Counted from the first letter of the stretch, positions 1 to 7,075 are shown. The stretch: DNA of 8,005 bases from Thermoplasmatota archaeon (GCA_030615845.1 JAUWYM010000029.1:1-8005); one strand, 5' to 3'. Notes: a model not told the origin generated them from the letters alone. Program-made: numbers and translations.

Positions 1-693
1 CGCCGTCTCTACACGATCGCGCAGTATGTCCTGTAGTTGTTCGGCATCATATGGATAAAAAATCATGTTTTCTTCGCCGAGGCTTGATTTTACCCTAGGA
101 TCGAGAAATTCAGTAAATTTTAAATCATTTGATACCCCGATGACTGAAACACGAGCATTTTCCAAATCACTGTTGATGCGAGAGAGACTATAGAGCGCTT
201 CGTCCCCTTTGAGTTTGTCAATTTCATCAAGAACGATGACGGTAACGCATTTTTCTTTATCCATCATAGACTTTACTTTAGAAAAAACTTCATCTGTCGG
301 CCAACCAGTGAACGGAATATGCTCGTTCCATTCATCAATAAAATGATTTGCGATGTTTTGAAGGATACGGTATTGTGTATCGACTACTTCGCAGTTGATG
401 TAGATGAATTTGACGTTTTTTCCGGTTTCTTCTCCTTTTTTTAAAAGTTCTTTTCCAACAAATTTTGCAACTGCTGTTTTTCCGGTTCCTGTTTTGCCAT
501 AGATAAACACATTTGATGGTGTTTCTCCTCGAAGTGCTGGAACGAGAACAGCCGCAAGATCTTTTATTTCTTTTTCTCGATGTGGCAAGATCTCTGGCAT
601 ATATGATGATCTCATTACTTCTCTATTGACAAACAACCCTTCAGACCTGAGTAGATGGCCAAATATGTCCTGGTTAGTATCGTCTTTGATCGT
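1..693 (-). CDS. cdc6: Orc1/Cdc6 replication initiator, N-terminal part (runs off left edge)
   Basis: Origin-binding AAA+ ATPase that marks archaeal replication origins and helps load the MCM helicase. The reading frame is open from position 1 to a stop at 754-756 and gives 231 codons from the proposed start; the rest of the AAA+ lid and the C-terminal winged helix lie outside the window. Numbered from that start, the family block NREVMRSSYMPEILPHRE is near residues 23-40, Walker A GKTGTGKT at 66-73, Walker B VIVLDE ending at 157, sensor 1 GVSND near 186-190, and DPR at 198-200. No ATG, GTG or TTG exists upstream of residue 20. The start chosen is ACG (691-693), because a perfect AGGAGG lies 8 bases before it and because ACG-ATC-AAA-GAC falls where relatives would be expected to begin. 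Fallbacks are TTG at 634-636 or ATG at 613-615, which would cut into conserved sequence. The gene lies next to a putative origin, as is usual for the family. Family call is very secure; the start is uncertain. Confidence 0.93.
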
Positions 694-701
694 AAAAGAA
701 G

Positions 702-707
702 CCTCCT
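702..707 (-). promoter_or_regulatory. Shine-Dalgarno AGGAGG for cdc6
   Basis: Perfect AGGAGG on the minus strand, 8 bases before the in-frame ACG at 691-693. The spacing equals that of the PRC-barrel gene (8) and nearly that of the OB-fold gene (7). It decides the proposed cdc6 start, because no ordinary start codon lies within reach of it in any frame. Confidence 0.7.
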
Positions 708-730
708 CGCTATTTTGGTAAGTATTTTGA

Positions 731-747
731 GTATAATAATTTTTTGC
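731..747 (-). promoter_or_regulatory. Probable TATA box for cdc6
   Basis: On the minus strand this reads as an A-run followed by TTATTATAC, matching an archaeal TATA element. A start site about 25 bases downstream would fall near 710-715, just before the AGGAGG at 702-707. This would give a short leader and agrees with initiation at 693. Inferred from base composition and spacing only. Confidence 0.4.
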
Positions 748-794
748 AGGATTTTAACAGAGCTTCTTATCTGTTGAAAGAGTAAATGCGAGAG

Positions 795-814
795 GGGGTT
801 GTTTCGTGTGGAAA
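795..814 (-). repeat. Second ORB-like dyad, inverted
   Basis: Exact reverse complement of the 13-bp dyad at 960-972, placed 145 bases away on the cdc6 side of the AT-rich core. On the minus strand it is followed by CAACCCCC rather than the expected G-run, so the G-stretch lies on the other strand. It may be a degenerate or differently built box. Confidence 0.55.
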
Positions 815-959
815 CAGTTGAATTGTATAATTTAATCTTAAAATTTTTCTATAAATATATTTTTAAAAATCACAATATTCAAATATACCAAATTCAATAA
901 CTATAAGGAAATACTACGTCATATCTACAACCAACAAAGATCAATACTACAAAAACCAT

Positions 960-979
960 TTTCCACACGAAATAAAGGG
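960..979 (+). repeat. ORB-like element with G-run
   Basis: TTTCCACACGAAA followed by TAAAGGGG. The layout is that of the origin recognition boxes bound by Orc1/Cdc6 in Sulfolobus and Pyrococcus: a dyad bound by the winged helix and a G-rich stretch contacted by the AAA+ domain. It points away from the AT-rich core. Confidence 0.7.
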
Positions 980-1004
980 GTCCGGCTATACACAATTTAT
1001 GACC

Positions 1005-1032
1005 AACAAAATACTCTAAAAAGAAGAAGATG
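1005..1032 (-). terminator. Possible U-tract terminator after the PRC-barrel gene
   Basis: The minus-strand transcript of this stretch reads CUUCUUCUUUUUAGAG followed by AUUUUG, about 35-55 bases after the PRC-barrel stop. Archaeal termination typically uses U-rich runs without a strong hairpin. It would keep cdc48/PRC transcription out of the origin. Weak evidence. Confidence 0.3.
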
Positions 1033-1062
1033 ATGCTGCCGGTAAAACGACATCAAGGCCGT

Positions 1063-1299
1063 TTAACTTCCAACTATCACAACATCTTTTACTGACTTAA
1101 TAGAGTCAAAAGAAAACAACAAATGCCCCATATCATCAAGATGATACAACCGCGGATCTATATCTTCCGAAGGTTCAACAAGTATATTTTTTAACGCACC
1201 TGTTTTTTCATCCACCAATGAGTTTCTAAGGACACCAAGGTACAAGCCCTCTTCGCTCATTACTGTTTTTCCTCTCATCTCGCTCTCAAGTACTTTCAA
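1063..1299 (-). CDS. Small archaeal PRC-barrel domain protein (CdpB-like)
   Basis: A 78-residue single-domain PRC-barrel protein. The N-terminal signature (SEMRGKTVMSEEGLYLG, residues 6-22), the VDEKTGALKNILVEP stretch and the closing FDSIKSVKDVVIV match the compact archaeal family that folds as a small beta barrel. Small PRC-barrel proteins of haloarchaea (CdpB1, CdpB2) take part in FtsZ/SepF-based cell division; a similar role here is an inference, since the family also includes uncharacterised members. The start is TTG at 1297-1299, supported by a perfect AGGAGG 8 bases upstream (1308-1313). It has no membrane segment and is cytoplasmic. It lies 67 bases downstream of cdc48 on the same strand with no U-tract between, so co-transcription is plausible. 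It borders the putative origin, placing a possible division protein beside the initiator gene. Confidence 0.88.
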   Translation of the reverse strand: MKVLESEMRGKTVMSEEGLYLGVLRNSLVDEKTGALKNILVEPSEDIDPRLYHLDDMGHLLFSFDSIKSVKDVVIVGS

Positions 1300-1307
1300 T
1301 ATATTTC

Positions 1308-1313
1308 CCTCCT
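1308..1313 (-). promoter_or_regulatory. Shine-Dalgarno AGGAGG deciding a TTG start
   Basis: Perfect AGGAGG on the minus strand, 8 bases before TTG 1297-1299. It fixes a non-ATG start for the PRC-barrel gene; the next in-frame ATG is at residue 8 and would remove the first strand of the barrel. Confidence 0.75.
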
Positions 1314-1366
1314 TTATTATAAATCTTACATATATTGAATGCTGCTTTCTTTTTTATCATTTTTGG

Positions 1367-4090
1367 CTACACAACATCCCTATCTCGTTTATCATCCTTG
1401 ATTATATCTCTAGTGCGACTTTCCTTTAACTTCTTGTAATGATTTATCAAATCCTTTGTAATACTTGGAGACATGCCCTTCATTGCTTCTTCGAAATGAC
1501 CTTTACCAACCTCATTTGCTTTTATATCCTCTCGCAACGCAAGCATCGCAGCCTCTCTACAAAGCCCCTCGATATCTGCGCCTGAAAAACCTTCCGTTTT
1601 CTTTGCTAATGAATATAACAACTTGTCTTTATCTGACAAATCCTTGATATTTACCACAGATACCAACTCCTTTTTATCTAACTTGCCCAAATCCGGCTGA
1701 GATAATACCTCGTCTTTGGCTCCTCTTTTAATTATTTCTATCTTTTCATTTTTAAATTCTTCATCAATTTTCTTAGCTTCCTCTTTGGTTATAGTTAATG
1801 GCATCCCCTTAGTATGAATCTTAAATATCTCAACCCGAGACTTCATATCAGGCGCTGGGGTGAGAAGCAATCGGTCAAATCGTCCTGGCCGCAGCAAGGC
1901 AGGATCCAACATATCAGGTTTATTTGTTGCCCCGAGAACAACCACGCCCTCCATACTTTCAAGACCATCAATACTTGTTAAAATTTGATTGACAACACTC
2001 TCAGTTACATGCGAGCCAGCATACTGCCCTCGTCTTGGAGCAATAGAGTCAAGTTCATCAAGAAAAACAATAGTTGGAGCAACCTGTCTGGCCTTTTTAA
2101 ACAATTCACGAATCGCTTTCTCACTCTCACCAACCCATTTACTAAGAACCTCAGGTCCTTTTATAGAGATAAAATTTGCCTTTGATTCATGAGCAACCGC
2201 CTTTGCAAGCAACGTCTTTCCCGTCCCAGGAGGGCCATAGAGCAAAATACCTCTCGGTGCCTCGATCCCCATTCTTTTAAATACTTCAGGCTGGGTGAGA
2301 GGCCACTCAACTGCCTCTCTGAGATTCTGTTTCACCTCCTCAAGCCCACCGATATCGTTCCAAGTAACTTTCGGAATCTCAATAAAAAACTCTCTAATTG
2401 CAGATGGTTCAATGCCACGATGTGCATTTTTAAAGTCATCCATCAAAACCTCCATCTTCTCCAACATCTCAACAGGGATCGGTTTTTCTAAATCAATTTC
2501 AGGCAAGTACCTTCTGAGCGCACTCATCGCAGCTTCTCGAGCAAGAGCGGCAAGATCAGCACCAACAAAACCATATGTTATATCTGCCATTTCATCGAGA
2601 ACGGTTTCTTTGACGATTCTTTTTATAAACTCTTCAGGTTTTTCAGAAATTGAGACAAGCCTTTCATTTATCTGCTGCTCTGTCCCCAATTCAAGCTCAG
2701 CATCCTCCACATTATATGGTAATACGTTGACTATTTCATCAGTCAAAAGTTTCACTAATTTTTCAAAGAACTGATCTGGTAGTTCTCCCTTAAAACTGTT
2801 AAATATAACTGTTAAATAATCTCCAACCACGGCTCTCTTATCTTTATCCTTCGGACTTGATAGGTTCCTGAGCAGATCAGATACATGAATCTTTTTAATT
2901 CCTTGAATTATTATCTCACGAACGTTTCCTTTGTCTGTCTTTTGTCCAGGATAAAAATCATCTAAATTCGCGTTAATAGGCATGCCTCTTGTGTGAATCT
3001 GCAAAATCTCTTTTCTCCCCGCAGCATCAGGGACATCAATTCTGATTTCTCTATCAAATCTTCCGGGTCTACGTAGTGCGGGGTCAAGGAGATCTGGAAT
3101 ATTTGTTGCACCAATCACAATGACTTTCCCCCTGCCTTTTAACCCGTCCATAAGTGTGAGCAGCTGGGATACAACACGTCGTTCAACCTCTCCATGAACC
3201 TCACTTCGTTTTGGTGCTATTGCATCGATTTCATCTAAAAATATGATGGAAGGTGCATTTTTCTGTGCTTCATCGAACACTTTTCTCAGGTTTTCTTCAC
3301 TTTGACCGTAAAATTTTGACATAATTTCAGGACCATTAATTGTATAAAAACTTGCTCCTGATTCGTTTGCTACCGCTTTTGCTATAAGTGTCTTTCCGGT
3401 TCCTGGTGGACCGTGAAGCAGTACCCCTTTTGGCGGGTCTATTCCAAGCCGATTGAAGACCTCGGGGTGTTTTAATGGGAGCTCTATCATTTCTCTAACT
3501 TTTGAAATCTCATTATGCAGCCCGCCGATGTCTTCATAGCTTACTCGTAGGCTTTCTTCTTCTGCGAGTTTTGCCGGTTCTTCTTTAACGCGAAGCACGG
3601 TTCGTTCGTTTATTGAAACAACCCCATGAGGGCTTGTATCAACGATGACAAACGGAAGTGCATTTCCAAAAAAAGCAATGCCCGGCACTGTGATTTCATC
3701 GCTTTTTGTTATCGGACGTCGCAGCAGATTTTTCCTGATGATTGCATCTATCCCCATTCCAAATTCAATGCGTTGCCCTTCAGGCATCAGAGGAGCCAAG
3801 ACAACCTCTCTTGCTTCTTTTACCTCTGCTCGTCTGATTTTTACACGGTCACCCAGTCCTGTTCCTGCGTTTTTTCTTGTTAAGTTGTCGATGCGAATTA
3901 TGCGTTTTCCTTCGTCTGATGGATGTGCCCGCCAAACAGAGGCTGCTGTTGTTTTTTCCCCTTCAATTTCTATAACGTCACCAATAGATAAATCAAGATC
4001 GATTCGGGTTTGATGATCAACACGGGCTCTTCCATATCCTACATCTTGTTGAAATGCTTCTGAGACCTTTAAGCCGACTTCTTGTATCAT
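1367..4090 (-). CDS. cdc48: CDC48/VAT-type double AAA+ ATPase with extra segments in both ATPase domains
   Basis: Hexameric unfoldase that extracts and unfolds proteins for the archaeal proteasome, in the cytoplasm. Numbered from ATG 4088-4090 (907 residues): CDC48 N-domain about 5-175; D1 with Walker A GPPGTGKT 227-234, Walker B IIFLDE ending at 287, sensor 1 GATN ending at 330, arginine fingers in RRPGRFD 340-346; D2 with Walker A 619-626, FLDE ending at 679, GATN ending at 723, LRPGRFD near 733-739. Pore loops are KFYG (259-262) and KWVG (651-654). Both domains look catalytically complete. Archaeal members are usually about 730-810 residues; the excess lies at about 372-501 in D1 and 765-826 in D2, each between HT(R/K)GMP and the GF(V/S)GAD lid motif. 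A GTG at 4100-4102 would add four residues, but GGGAG five bases before the ATG favours 4090. It shares a divergent promoter region with the OB-fold gene. Confidence 0.97.
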   Translation of the reverse strand: MIQEVGLKVSEAFQQDVGYGRARVDHQTRIDLDLSIGDVIEIEGEKTTAASVWRAHPSDEGKRIIRIDNLTRKNAGTGLGDRVKIRRAEVKEAREVVLAPLMPEGQRIEFGMGIDAIIRKNLLRRPITKSDEITVPGIAFFGNALPFVIVDTSPHGVVSINERTVLRVKEEPAKLAEEESLRVSYEDIGGLHNEISKVREMIELPLKHPEVFNRLGIDPPKGVLLHGPPGTGKTLIAKAVANESGASFYTINGPEIMSKFYGQSEENLRKVFDEAQKNAPSIIFLDEIDAIAPKRSEVHGEVERRVVSQLLTLMDGLKGRGKVIVIGATNIPDLLDPALRRPGRFDREIRIDVPDAAGRKEILQIHTRGMPINANLDDFYPGQKTDKGNVREIIIQGIKKIHVSDLLRNLSSPKDKDKRAVVGDYLTVIFNSFKGELPDQFFEKLVKLLTDEIVNVLPYNVEDAELELGTEQQINERLVSISEKPEEFIKRIVKETVLDEMADITYGFVGADLAALAREAAMSALRRYLPEIDLEKPIPVEMLEKMEVLMDDFKNAHRGIEPSAIREFFIEIPKVTWNDIGGLEEVKQNLREAVEWPLTQPEVFKRMGIEAPRGILLYGPPGTGKTLLAKAVAHESKANFISIKGPEVLSKWVGESEKAIRELFKKARQVAPTIVFLDELDSIAPRRGQYAGSHVTESVVNQILTSIDGLESMEGVVVLGATNKPDMLDPALLRPGRFDRLLLTPAPDMKSRVEIFKIHTKGMPLTITKEEAKKIDEEFKNEKIEIIKRGAKDEVLSQPDLGKLDKKELVSVVNIKDLSDKDKLLYSLAKKTEGFSGADIEGLCREAAMLALREDIKANEVGKGHFEEAMKGMSPSITKDLINHYKKLKESRTRDIIKDDKRDRDVV

Positions 4091-4138
4091 TACAACTCCC
4101 ACCGATAGTGGTTCAGTTTTGGCAGAAGAAGAATCGTG

Positions 4139-4150
4139 TTATAAATTTTT
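4139..4150 (-). promoter_or_regulatory. TATA box for cdc48
   Basis: Minus strand reads AAAAATTTATAA, a good archaeal TATA element preceded by purines like a BRE. A start site about 25 bases downstream falls near 4118, leaving a leader of about 28 bases that contains GGGAG before ATG 4090. Confidence 0.5.
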
Positions 4151-4200
4151 CTACATGCTTTGCTGTATTAAAAAGACAAACAATAATTAAATAAACGTAT

Positions 4201-4210
4201 TCTATATTTA
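4201..4210 (+). promoter_or_regulatory. Probable TATA box for the OB-fold gene
   Basis: TCTATATTTA lies about 55 bases before the ATG at 4258, so transcription would begin near 4230 and include the AGGAGG at 4245-4250. A second AT-rich box at 4222-4236 is too close to leave the Shine-Dalgarno in the transcript. With the cdc48 promoter this makes a compact divergent control region (4091-4257). Confidence 0.4.
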
Positions 4211-4244
4211 GAAAACTATAATTTATTATATTTAAAGTACGAAA

Positions 4245-4250
4245 AGGAGG
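4245..4250 (+). promoter_or_regulatory. Shine-Dalgarno AGGAGG for the OB-fold gene
   Basis: Perfect AGGAGG, 7 bases before ATG 4258-4260. It fixes the start and serves as the spacing reference for the unusual starts elsewhere in the window. Confidence 0.75.
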
Positions 4251-4257
4251 ACATAGC

Positions 4258-4917
4258 ATGAAAATGCAACTCAAATATTTTGTAGTACTCCTTTCAGTTG
4301 TATGCATAGTTCTCCTTTATTTCTTATCAACACTCTCTCAACCAATCATAATAGCGCTTCATGAAGTGCCAGACTACGAAGGAAAACAAGTAATTGTTGA
4401 AGGAACAGTAACAGAACATCATATTACAACATTCGGCGGGCACATCATCAACATAAAAGACATGGACAACCAAAGCAACTTTGAAGTAATCATATTTGTC
4501 GAAGAAAAAACAACCGTCGAGTACGGAGATAAAATCAAAGCTACTGGAAAAGTACAGAAGTACAATGACGAATGGGAAATTGTAGTAAATGATGCACGAC
4601 TTGTAGAAATACTACAAAAATGGAGCAACATCACATTTCCGTTATGGCAACTGGCAGAAAACCCAAGCAAATATGCAGGCATCAACATAAATGTGACAGG
4701 AATGGTCGATAGAGATTACGATTCATATTTCTATCTGATTGATTCAGAAGAAAGACATTCTGTTGTCGTCTATTATGATTCTTCAAGATTTCATAATTTT
4801 ACCCAAGGCGACAGAGTCTTTGTCAGAGGGCAATTTGTTTACGATGAAGAAACATTACGATTCACAATAAATGTAGAAGAAGAAAAACACCGTATTTCTG
4901 TAGTGGAGACAGAGTAG
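4258..4917 (+). CDS. Membrane-anchored protein with two predicted OB-fold domains
   Basis: A 219-residue protein of unknown function. Residues about 7-26 form one hydrophobic helix after a short basic N-terminus, so it is probably anchored in the membrane with the rest outside; an uncleaved signal anchor is likelier than a cleaved signal peptide. Two similar beta-rich units follow, about 43-115 and 140-214. Each has the pattern of a short OB-fold of the tRNA-anticodon/nucleic-acid-binding type: V-x-V-x-G-x-V near the start, a central D or N turn (IKDMDNQ; LIDSEE), then GD-(K/R)-(I/V)-x-x-x-G-(K/Q)-(V/F) and a final strand. An extracellular position argues against an intracellular nucleic-acid role; binding to another ligand or a partner is possible. 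The next gene starts 3 bases after its stop, so the two are almost certainly one operon and may act together. OB-fold call from pattern only. Confidence 0.8.
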   Translation: MKMQLKYFVVLLSVVCIVLLYFLSTLSQPIIIALHEVPDYEGKQVIVEGTVTEHHITTFGGHIINIKDMDNQSNFEVIIFVEEKTTVEYGDKIKATGKVQKYNDEWEIVVNDARLVEILQKWSNITFPLWQLAENPSKYAGININVTGMVDRDYDSYFYLIDSEERHSVVVYYDSSRFHNFTQGDRVFVRGQFVYDEETLRFTINVEEEKHRISVVETE

Positions 4918-4920
4918 TTC

Positions 4921-5184
4921 ATGCTAGATATCGCTCTTATTTTGGTGTTTTGTGTTCTCGGCGTTCTCATGGGCATTGCAACAGGTCTTTTGCCCGGTCT
5001 GCATGTAAATAATATCGCACTAATTTTACTCTCGCTTTCTGGAACGATTGTAGCGCTTTGCACACCTCTTTTTTCATACGGAATCTCAGAACAATTCATT
5101 TTTGTCCTGATATGTGGATTTATTATAGCCGTGTCAGTCTCTCACACGTTCCATGATTGCATACCGACCACTTTCATCCAGTAG
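4921..5184 (+). pseudogene. COG1784/TctA-like membrane protein, truncated after 87 codons
   Basis: N-terminal fragment of a multi-spanning membrane protein related to the TctA permease family (archaeal COG1784, normally about 400 residues). Hydrophobic helices lie at about 3-24, 32-49 and 58-76. The family motif G-x-x-TG-LLPG-L-H-VN is at residues 18-30, and the conserved SHTF-x-D-x-IP stretch at 74-82. Family members continue after this point with a GAP-type loop and many further helices; here the frame reads FIQ and stops at TAG 5182-5184. None of the three forward frames just after the stop restores the family sequence. The break coincides with the start of insertion-sequence DNA (about 5185), so the gene was probably interrupted, and its remainder is absent from this window. 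It lies 3 bases after the OB-fold gene, with GGAG at 4905-4908 as a modest ribosome site. Loss of the transporter-like partner may leave the OB-fold protein without function. Confidence 0.75.
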
Positions 5185-5203
5185 TTCCGAAGGTAGATTT
5201 AAA
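5185..5203 (+). repeat. Candidate left terminal inverted repeat of the IS
   Basis: Begins TTCCGAAGGTAGATTTAA right after the premature stop of the truncated membrane gene. It pairs imperfectly with the minus-strand sequence starting at 7075. Confidence 0.35.
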
Positions 5204-5303
5204 TCTTTCTAAATCGAACTAAAATTGATTTTTCAAGCAGAATTAATGACTTATTTTAACATCAAAACAGCACAAAAAATGAAAATACAAACCAAAATAG
5301 CTT

Positions 5304-5365
5304 TCAAAACCAAAAAACAGAGAATAGAAACCTACCCCACACTAAACAAAAACATGAATAAAAAC
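5304..5365 (-). terminator. U-rich transcription stop after the transposase gene
   Basis: The minus-strand RNA just after the stop at 5381 carries successive U-runs (UUUUUAUUCAUGUUUUUGUUU-like near 5345-5365, then UUUUUUGGUUUUG near 5307-5320). This fits archaeal intrinsic termination and would limit read-through toward the truncated membrane gene. Confidence 0.4.
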
Positions 5366-5380
5366 CTGATACTGCATCTG

Positions 5381-6967
5381 CTAACCTCCTGAATCTGTAT
5401 CAACGGTATAAAGCATCGTCCCGAACAACTTAGACGTAATCAAATGATCTTTTTCCACCTTACCAAATAAGGCAAGCCAAAGAAGAACATCTGCCAATAT
5501 CCACAAATTATAGAGCAGGACTGCGAACATGAAATAAAACAACCTGATGTAATAATTCTTAGACGTCGTCTTTGGAAGATATGAATGTTTTTTAACTCTG
5601 TAGCTTGTTTCTACGCCCCATCTTTTTCCGTATATATCAAATAGTCTTTCAAGTAATGCTACATCGTTTGAATCATAGTTTTCATTAGTGGCAAACACCC
5701 GTTTGACTTTCTTACCATCCTTTAGTTCTTCCTCAAGGATTACCAGATTCAATTTTACATCTTTCAGAACAAAACCTGTGATCACCGAGGGGGCAGGAGT
5801 AACTTTTAGCAGCATCCGCACATTATAGTTTTTAATCCCAGGCATCAAGTATTTTAAATTGAATTGCTCGATTGCCCTGATTGCCTTTGAATCGAAGAAC
5901 CCACGGTCAACAAAAACTTGTCTGATCTTTATCCGCTCAAGCGCATAACTAAGCAGTTTACGGATGAGTTTATCTTTATTTATGTTGTCCAACGCACTAA
6001 CAGGCAAAGCAAGAAGCGTGAACCGTTTCCCAGCCTCCACGATGTTGATGGTGATGAACTTGTAGCATTTCGCCGTCCCACGATCTGGTTCCTTGCCGAC
6101 TACCATAAAACTGGATTTATCACCATAAAAGTACCATTCCGTGAAATCGATAGCGACATTGTATCGTTTCCGTATATCAAACAGGTTATTTTTTCTTGCC
6201 ATCTCCCAGACAATCTCAAAAAGAGTGGTAAACATCCTATGCATGTCTTTGTGATCAGGATAGTTCTTCAAATGGTACAATAATGTGTCAGCATCAGGAC
6301 AACCCACAAAGGGTCTTAGTTCTTTATATGTTTTATTTCCGTTCTCTGCGAAATCCCTTGTCTGCCCCATATGTATAAGAAGATTTATGAAATCGTTTTT
6401 CTTGTATAGTGTGTTGTTCTTGAGATTCAGGCTGATGAATGGTGCAAATCTTTTTTTGAACAGCCTACAGATCTCTCTGGCTTTCTCATCCTTTTGATAA
6501 TATCGGTTTCGTTCCTTGGTTTCTTTCTTTGGTTTCTCTGGTTCTAATGTTTTAACATCTAGTAGGATGCCGAATTTTTCTGAGATCTCCTCAATTCTAG
6601 CAGCTATGAAATCTAGTAATTCTTTTGTTTGTTCATCAAGTATATGATTTACAAAATAACCTATCTGTGTCCTGTCTGGTGTCTTCTCGAATCCGAGCTT
6701 GAATTTGATTGCTGGATTTCGCCTGAGATGTTTTGTCAGTTTGGTGTGGAACTTGATTCCTTTGAGTTTTTGGTATAAAATGAGTTTGAATAGTGATTCG
6801 TAGGAGAACTTTATTTTTCTATACGTCTTGTTTTTAAATAAAACAGAATCATATCTATTGAGGAAGTCAGCTATCCTGATATTTTTCTGTTTTTTGATTT
6901 TTTCAAATGTGTTATATATCTCCTTTTCGATGTGTGTTTTGGAGATATTTCGTTTGCTTCCTTGCAT
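5381..6967 (-). CDS. DDE transposase, IS4 family type (Transposase_11 domain)
   Basis: Cuts and joins the ends of its insertion sequence. Numbered from ATG 6965-6967 (528 residues): an N-terminal helical DNA-binding/dimerisation region about 20-135, a basic linker about 140-165, then the RNase-H-like catalytic core. The acidic triad is probably D274 (YNVAIDFTEWYF), D354 (RQVFVDRGFFD) and E453. E453 lies in the IS4 signature Y-x2-R-x3-E-x6-K (Y446, R449, E453, K460), seen in YGKRWGVETSYRVKKHSYL. The roughly 100 residues between D354 and E453 form the beta-rich insertion typical of IS4 enzymes. The C-terminus is hydrophobic, as in archaeal relatives. A TTG at 6983-6985 would extend it by six residues, but AGGA 8 bases before the ATG supports 6967. 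No frameshift or stop is seen, so it may be active. The exact subgroup (ISH3-like or other) cannot be fixed by eye. Confidence 0.9.
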   Translation of the reverse strand: MQGSKRNISKTHIEKEIYNTFEKIKKQKNIRIADFLNRYDSVLFKNKTYRKIKFSYESLFKLILYQKLKGIKFHTKLTKHLRRNPAIKFKLGFEKTPDRTQIGYFVNHILDEQTKELLDFIAARIEEISEKFGILLDVKTLEPEKPKKETKERNRYYQKDEKAREICRLFKKRFAPFISLNLKNNTLYKKNDFINLLIHMGQTRDFAENGNKTYKELRPFVGCPDADTLLYHLKNYPDHKDMHRMFTTLFEIVWEMARKNNLFDIRKRYNVAIDFTEWYFYGDKSSFMVVGKEPDRGTAKCYKFITINIVEAGKRFTLLALPVSALDNINKDKLIRKLLSYALERIKIRQVFVDRGFFDSKAIRAIEQFNLKYLMPGIKNYNVRMLLKVTPAPSVITGFVLKDVKLNLVILEEELKDGKKVKRVFATNENYDSNDVALLERLFDIYGKRWGVETSYRVKKHSYLPKTTSKNYYIRLFYFMFAVLLYNLWILADVLLWLALFGKVEKDHLITSKLFGTMLYTVDTDSGG

Positions 6968-6980
6968 TCGTTTATTTCCT

Positions 6981-7010
6981 GCCAAGGGGGAGTTTACCGC
7001 TTCCCTTGGC
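6981..7010 (-). promoter_or_regulatory. Hairpin just upstream of the transposase ribosome site
   Basis: GCCAAGGG (6981-6988) and CCCTTGGC (7003-7010) form a perfect 8-bp GC-rich stem with a 14-base loop, in an otherwise AT-rich stretch. In the transposase mRNA the stem ends immediately before AGGA and the ATG at 6967. It could hinder translation of transcripts entering from outside, as in other insertion sequences, or act as a protein-binding site. Confidence 0.5.
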
Positions 7011-7051
7011 TTACTCTTCTAGTATATTACTAATAAAGTATATACTTCAGG

Positions 7052-7063
7052 GGTATATAAACT
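7052..7063 (-). promoter_or_regulatory. Probable TATA box for the transposase gene
   Basis: Minus strand reads AGTTTATATACC, a good TATA element. Transcription would begin near 7031, giving a leader of about 60 bases that includes the 6981-7010 hairpin. Other TATA-like stretches at 7020-7046 make the choice uncertain. Confidence 0.35.
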
Positions 7064-7075
7064 TTACCTTTGAAA
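7057..7075 (-). repeat. Candidate right terminal inverted repeat of the IS
   Basis: Minus strand reads TTTCAAAGGTAAAGTTTA. It shares CnAAGGTAnA and the following TT with the left end at 5185. It overlaps the probable transposase TATA box, a common layout in small insertion sequences. Confidence 0.3.

Larger units (their letters stand above)
793..982. other. Putative replication origin (oriC): two inverted ORB-like elements around an AT-rich core
   Basis: The 369 bases between cdc6 and the PRC-barrel gene hold no supported ORF. A 13-bp element TTTCCACACGAAA occurs at 960-972 on the plus strand and again, as an exact reverse complement, at 802-814. The 960 copy continues with TAAAGGGG, matching the known archaeal origin recognition box layout (TCCA-dyad-GAAA followed by a G-run). 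The 802 copy has a G-run too (795-799), but on the opposite strand relative to the dyad. Between them, about 826-945 is strongly AT-rich with long A/T tracts, as expected for an unwinding element. Adjacency to orc1/cdc6 is the classic arrangement. Function is inferred. Confidence 0.75.
5185..7075 (-). mobile_element. IS4-type insertion sequence (boundaries tentative)
   Basis: About 1.9 kb around a full-length DDE transposase gene. The proposed ends carry an imperfect inverted repeat: TTCCGAAGGTAGATTTAA starting at 5185, and on the minus strand TTTCAAAGGTAAAGTTTA starting at 7075, about 13 of 18 positions alike and sharing AAGGTA. The left end falls exactly where the membrane-protein homology stops. 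No target-site duplication is evident, and the right flank does not resume the broken gene, so a deletion or rearrangement on the right, or a wrong right boundary, must be allowed for. The 196 bases between the left end and the transposase stop contain no gene; on the transposase strand they hold several U-rich runs. Confidence 0.5.

Noticed and set aside
2295..2774. 159-codon open frame on the plus strand opposite cdc48
   Set aside because: It is antisense to conserved CDC48 coding sequence, has Ser/Ile-rich composition typical of a shadow frame, and no ribosome site or promoter.
1850..2965. Intein within CDC48 as an explanation of the extra length
   Set aside because: The added segments lie away from the Walker motifs where inteins usually sit, and they lack a Cys/Ser start, a terminal HN and splicing blocks. 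They look like ordinary charged helical sequence.
5185..5380. Continuation of the truncated membrane gene by frameshift
   Set aside because: The forward frames after 5184 reach stops quickly and show no GAP-type loop or hydrophobic helices of the family.
5918..6283. 121-codon plus-strand frame opposite the transposase
   Set aside because: Shadow of the transposase catalytic core; no recognisable domain or start signals.
6983..6985. TTG start for the transposase
   Set aside because: It lies inside the hairpin stem and has no ribosome site before it, whereas ATG 6967 has AGGA at normal spacing.
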